Translations under genes and position numbers: made by a program
Shown here: positions 4,903-7,143 of the stretch, piece after piece
Layout: each line of letters begins with the position of its first letter
Position numbering within the stretch: the stretch's first letter is position 1
Notes under the pieces: model-generated
What the model saw: only the letters and a program-made list of their open reading frames with translations
Told to the model about the DNA's origin: nothing
Databases searched by the model: none
Assembly: GCA_031290955.1 (NCBI GenBank)
Contig: JAISLJ010000059.1
Span: 1-7,143, forward strand
DNA from: Zoogloeaceae bacterium
Lineage (GTDB): Bacteria; Pseudomonadota; Gammaproteobacteria; Burkholderiales; Rhodocyclaceae
Direction of reading: 5' to 3'
DNA: 7,143 nucleotides

Positions 4903-5886
4903 TCAGATAGCGAGGTAGGCGTTGAATCGCACGCCGCCACTTTCCGACGAGGTACTCGTCGTGAATCGCGCGCCGCCCACGCAAACCCCTCGCGCGGTCT
5001 GGTTCGCGTAATTCTTTTTGAGGCTCGCGGTAACGGCATTGTTATTGGTGCTGAGATGCCTCGCCTGGGCAGTGCCCGTACGGGATTCCGAATCGCCTGC
5101 GTTGCTGCCCAGCAATATAACGAGAACCAGTATCTCTCCTTCAGCATATTGTTGGCTGGCATTAGTACCATAGGAAATGCCGTTTGCGCCACTCTTGCCC
5201 ACCCAGCCACTGGTGTTGGTGTAAACGAAACCGGTGAGATTAGCGTCGTTGGTTTTCTTGGCAAAGCGGGTGGGGTTGCCGTCCAGCGTGGCGCGGATTG
5301 CGGCCTCATTGACTTGCAGATAGGAACTTTGTGCCAACGCGGAGCGCGCGCTGGCGTTTTTGACGGCGTGCCACAGCGCCAGCGACGAAGCTGCGATGAT
5401 CGTCATGGCTGTCGCGCTGGCAAGCGTCGCCGCCCACGCGCTGGTGTTGGCGATCAACAGCGGCACGGCAACCTCGGATGCTGCGATGATCGTCATGGCC
5501 GTTGCGCTGGCGAGGAGGGTGCTCATGCTCTGCGGGCTGACGACGAGGGCGCTCATGGCCGTTTCCGATTGGGCGATGAGATTGGCGGCGGACGCATCGC
5601 GGAAGATGATCTCCACGGCCACCGGGTCTGCGAGGGTTTCGACCAGGGCAAACTGGTTTCTGGGCAGCGCAATCCACGCGGCGAATTCGCTCGCGGACAT
5701 CTCCAGGATCATCGCCGTGCGCTCGGCGCTGAGCGCCTGGTATTGATCAACGAAGTCGTAGGCTTTCAACATGGCGGATTGCAGGATTTTGGTTTCCGGC
5801 GTGGCGCTGGCGGGATTCACGGCAAGAATATCGGCGCGCATTGCCGCGAGGAAATCCTGCCGGAATTGTTCGAGGTTATTGCTCAT
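4903..5886 (-). CDS. Putative phage tail fibre/tail protein with decapeptide repeats
   Basis: A 327-residue protein, probably the tail fibre or a fibre-like structural protein. Residues 1-65 are a helical head (MSNNLEQFRQDFLAAMRADI onward), followed by 66-100 (EFAAWIALPRNQFALVETLA). Residues 101-190 consist of nine consecutive ten-residue units rich in Ala, Ser, Thr and Met with consensus near M-(S/T)-x-L-x-A-S-x-(T/E)-A; two units (MTIIAAS) are almost identical. Residues 215-327 are Gly, Asn, Ser and Thr rich with GWVGKSGANGISYGTNAS and a terminal GGVRFNAYLAI, the composition of a fibre tip that contacts the host surface. Ala/Ser/Met repeats of this sort occur in phage tail proteins, but I cannot name a family. 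The ATG at 5886 has CTGGAGC upstream at good spacing; a GTG at 6042 would add 52 residues read mostly through a REP-like element and is rejected. The stop overlaps a TGATG restart. Confidence 0.68.
   Translation of the reverse strand: MSNNLEQFRQDFLAAMRADILAVNPASATPETKILQSAMLKAYDFVDQYQALSAERTAMILEMSASEFAAWIALPRNQFALVETLADPVAVEIIFRDASAANLIAQSETAMSALVVSPQSMSTLLASATAMTIIAASEVAVPLLIANTSAWAATLASATAMTIIAASSLALWHAVKNASARSALAQSSYLQVNEAAIRATLDGNPTRFAKKTNDANLTGFVYTNTSGWVGKSGANGISYGTNASQQYAEGEILVLVILLGSNAGDSESRTGTAQARHLSTNNNAVTASLKKNYANQTARGVCVGGARFTTSTSSESGGVRFNAYLAI
5390..5515 (-). repeat. 90-bp-period direct repeat in the fibre gene
   Basis: GCTGCGATGATCGTCATGGC at 5390-5409 recurs exactly at 5480-5499, and similarity continues for about 14 more bases. 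The 90-bp offset equals three of the ten-residue protein units, so a three-unit block has apparently been duplicated recently, within the repeat domain at residues 101-190. Confidence 0.7.
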
Positions 5887-5920
5887 GGTGTGCTCCAGTA
5901 ATGGGTGTGCGGATCCATTT

Positions 5921-5969
5921 CCCCTCCCCCGCTTGGCGGGGGAGGGTGGCGCGAAGCGCCGGGAGAGGG
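5921..5969 (+). repeat. REP-like palindromic element E
   Basis: The best-formed copy. CCCTCCCCCGC (5922-5932) pairs perfectly with GCGGGGGAGGG (5936-5946) over a TTG loop, followed by the hairpin GGCGC-GAA-GCGCC (5948-5960) and a G-rich tail GGGAGAGGG (5961-5969) that can compete for the first arm. It sits 35 bp upstream of the fibre ATG, so it is in or beside the leader of that gene on the - strand. The central hairpin is the same as in copy A, while the first stem differs. Confidence 0.75.
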
Positions 5970-5975
5970 CCGGCG

Positions 5976-6045
5976 GTGGCATGAGCATGAACGCTTGGGC
6001 AAGCTCCCGCCGCGCCTCATCCGCCTTCGGCGTCTTCTCCACGGC
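5976..6045 (-). pseudogene. Remnant of a phage reading frame, truncated near the flgI junction
   Basis: On the - strand a TAA at 6048-6046 is followed by an open frame that begins GTG at 6042 and reads VEKTPKADEARRELAQAF, then enters REP-like element E and stays in frame with the fibre ATG at 5886. The peptide looks like real protein (charged amphipathic helix), unlike the Pro/Arg-rich translation of the repeat that follows. No Shine-Dalgarno sequence precedes the GTG. I read it as the leftover of an earlier gene, cut at its 5' side near the phage-chromosome junction and at its 3' side by the repeat. It could also be chance coding in GC-rich DNA. Confidence 0.3.
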
Positions 6046-6079
6046 TTATATATGACTGAGTTTCAATGAGGTGAAAATC

Positions 6080-7143
6080 ATGAGGAAAAAACTTTCGCGT
6101 CTGGCGGTCGTTCTGGCCTGCGCCATGACACTGGCCGGGAACGCCGCCGCCGAGCGGCTCAAGGACCTGGCGACGGTGCAGGGCGTGCGCAACAACCAGC
6201 TCGTCGGCTACGGCCTTGTCGTCGGCCTCGACGGAACCGGCGACCAGACGACGCAAACGCCGTTTACCACGCAGAGCATCATCAACATGCTGGCGCAGCT
6301 CGGGACAACCTTGCCGACAACGCAGTCGATGCAATTGAAGAACGTGGCGGCGGTGATGGTCACCGGCAACCTGCCGCCGTTCGCGCGCATCGGCCAGCAG
6401 ATCGACGTGACCGTCTCGTCGATGGGCAACGCCAAGAGCCTGCGCGGCGGCACCCTGATCATGACCCCGCTCAAGGGCGCCGACGGGCAGGTCTATGCGC
6501 AGGCCCAGGGCAACCTGATGGTCGGCGGCGCGGGCGCGCAGGCCGGCGGCAGCCGGGCGGTGGTCAATCACCTGCTGGCCGGACGCATCGTCGCCGGCGC
6601 CACCGTCGAACGCGAAGTGCCGACCGCGCTCGGCGCGGGGCCGTATGTCCACTACGAGATGGTCGCCACCGATTTCGGCACCACGCAAAGCGCCGTCGAA
6701 GCGATCAACAAGGAAATGGGCCAAGGCACCGCCCAGGCGCTGGACGGCCGCGTGATCCGGGTCACCGCGCCCGCGGACGCGGACGCGCGCGTCGCCTTCA
6801 TGGGACGTCTGGAAAACCTGGAGATCCGTCCGGCCAAAACGATGGCCAAGGTCATCATCAACCCGCGCACCGGCTCGGTCGTGATGAACCAGATGGTCAC
6901 CATCGAATCCTGCGCCGTCGCCCACGGCTCGCTCTCGGTCGTGGTCAGCGCCCAACCGCAGGTCAGCCAGCCGAACCCGCTGTCGGGCGGACAAACGGTG
7001 AGCACGCAGCAATCCGACATCTCCATCAGCCAGGCCGGCGGCGCGCTGATGTCCGTCAAGGCCGGCGCCGACCTGTCGCAGGTAATCAAGGCCATCAACG
7101 CGCTGGGAGCGAATCCACAGGACCTGCTATCGATCCTGCAAGC
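6080..7143 (+). CDS. flgI: Flagellar P-ring protein FlgI, 3' truncated by window edge
   Basis: The frame from the ATG at 6080 stays open to the window edge, 354 codons of an expected 365-375. FlgI forms the P ring, the periplasmic bushing of the flagellar rod at the peptidoglycan layer, assembled after Sec export with the chaperone FlgA. Residues 1-24 are a signal peptide: MRKK, a hydrophobic core (LAVVLACAMTLAG) and NAAA before ERLKDLA. Family hallmarks are GVRNNQLVGYGLVVGLDGTGD (about 36-56), QTPFTTQSIINML, KNVAAVMVTGNLPPFARIGQ, SLRGGTLIMTPLKGADGQVYA and PRTGSVVMNQMVTIESCAVAHG. The Cys in that last motif would pair with one near the C-terminus, beyond the window. TGAGGTG (6067-6073) is a good ribosome binding site. 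In most proteobacteria flgH immediately precedes flgI; here only phage-derived sequence does, and I see no clear sigma70 or sigma28 promoter between 5970 and 6079. The sequence resembles betaproteobacterial homologues most. Confidence 0.96.
   Translation, partial: MRKKLSRLAVVLACAMTLAGNAAAERLKDLATVQGVRNNQLVGYGLVVGLDGTGDQTTQTPFTTQSIINMLAQLGTTLPTTQSMQLKNVAAVMVTGNLPPFARIGQQIDVTVSSMGNAKSLRGGTLIMTPLKGADGQVYAQAQGNLMVGGAGAQAGGSRAVVNHLLAGRIVAGATVEREVPTALGAGPYVHYEMVATDFGTTQSAVEAINKEMGQGTAQALDGRVIRVTAPADADARVAFMGRLENLEIRPAKTMAKVIINPRTGSVVMNQMVTIESCAVAHGSLSVVVSAQPQVSQPNPLSGGQTVSTQQSDISISQAGGALMSVKAGADLSQVIKAINALGANPQDLLSILQ

Noticed and set aside
4398..5309. 303-codon - strand frame in another register of the fibre and 165-residue genes
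   Set aside because: It crosses the repeat region and reads both real genes out of frame, giving Pro/Arg/Ser-rich sequence.
4606..5901. 431-codon + strand open frame over the fibre gene and repeats
   Set aside because: Its start lies inside REP-like element A and the rest is antisense to the fibre gene; the translation is Gly/Arg-rich with no recognisable domain.
6046..6054. AT-rich TTATATATG as a -10 box for flgI
   Set aside because: No acceptable -35 lies 15-19 bp upstream (the region is GC-rich), and no sigma28-type element is present.
6000..6080. Mu-type right end, which would explain tail genes close to a random insertion site
   Set aside because: No recognisable Mu-like terminal repeats or TG...CA end can be seen at the junction; integration mechanism left open.
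6017..7012. 331-codon - strand frame opposite flgI
   Set aside because: His/Arg/Asp-rich shadow frame; the + strand is unmistakably flgI with signal peptide and family motifs.

Overview
The window is a junction between a phage-derived tail-gene block (about 1-6045) and a chromosomal flagellar gene (6080 to the right edge). The right-hand gene is flgI, the flagellar P-ring protein, and its protein sequence reads like those of Gram-negative proteobacteria, most like the betaproteobacterial type. GC-rich coding sequence and GC-rich REP-like intergenic palindromes fit this. The betaproteobacterial assignment is inference from one gene. The left block carries a contractile-phage (P2-like) tail tape measure protein, the C-terminal end of what looks like a late-control D protein, and a putative tail fibre.

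Layout from left to right. On the + strand, the end of a gpD-like gene (1-127) is followed by a type II toxin-antitoxin pair, brnT-brnA (172-709), with its own sigma70-like promoter and a palindrome over the -10 box. brnA meets the tape measure gene tail to tail with a 2-nt gap. On the - strand, read right to left, are a putative tail fibre with decapeptide repeats (5886-4903), a 165-residue phage-type protein (4554-4057) and the 1023-residue tape measure protein (3783-712). Between the last two sits a + strand gene for an 83-residue two-helix membrane protein (3812-4063). It has its own promoter-like sequence and behaves like a phage moron.

The two larger gaps in the - strand cluster, 4555-4902 and 5887-6079, are filled mainly by five copies or part-copies of a palindromic REP-like element. 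The stems differ between copies by compensatory changes, and two copies in opposite orientation bracket a roughly 100-bp core. An open frame at 6042-5976 looks like the remnant of a lost phage gene and lies against the flgI leader.

How the parts may work together: the tape measure, fibre and 165-residue genes would contribute to building a phage tail. The toxin-antitoxin pair and the membrane gene are cargo with private promoters that could be expressed from the prophage without lytic induction. Both predicted promoters place the transcription start on or next to the ATG, so both mRNAs may be leaderless. flgI is normally preceded by flgH; here the phage block sits directly upstream, so the element probably interrupts a flagellar operon, and whether flgI is still transcribed is open. 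The D-like gene and the tape measure gene point at each other, unlike the co-directional order of phage P2, so the block has been rearranged or belongs to a different tail lineage.
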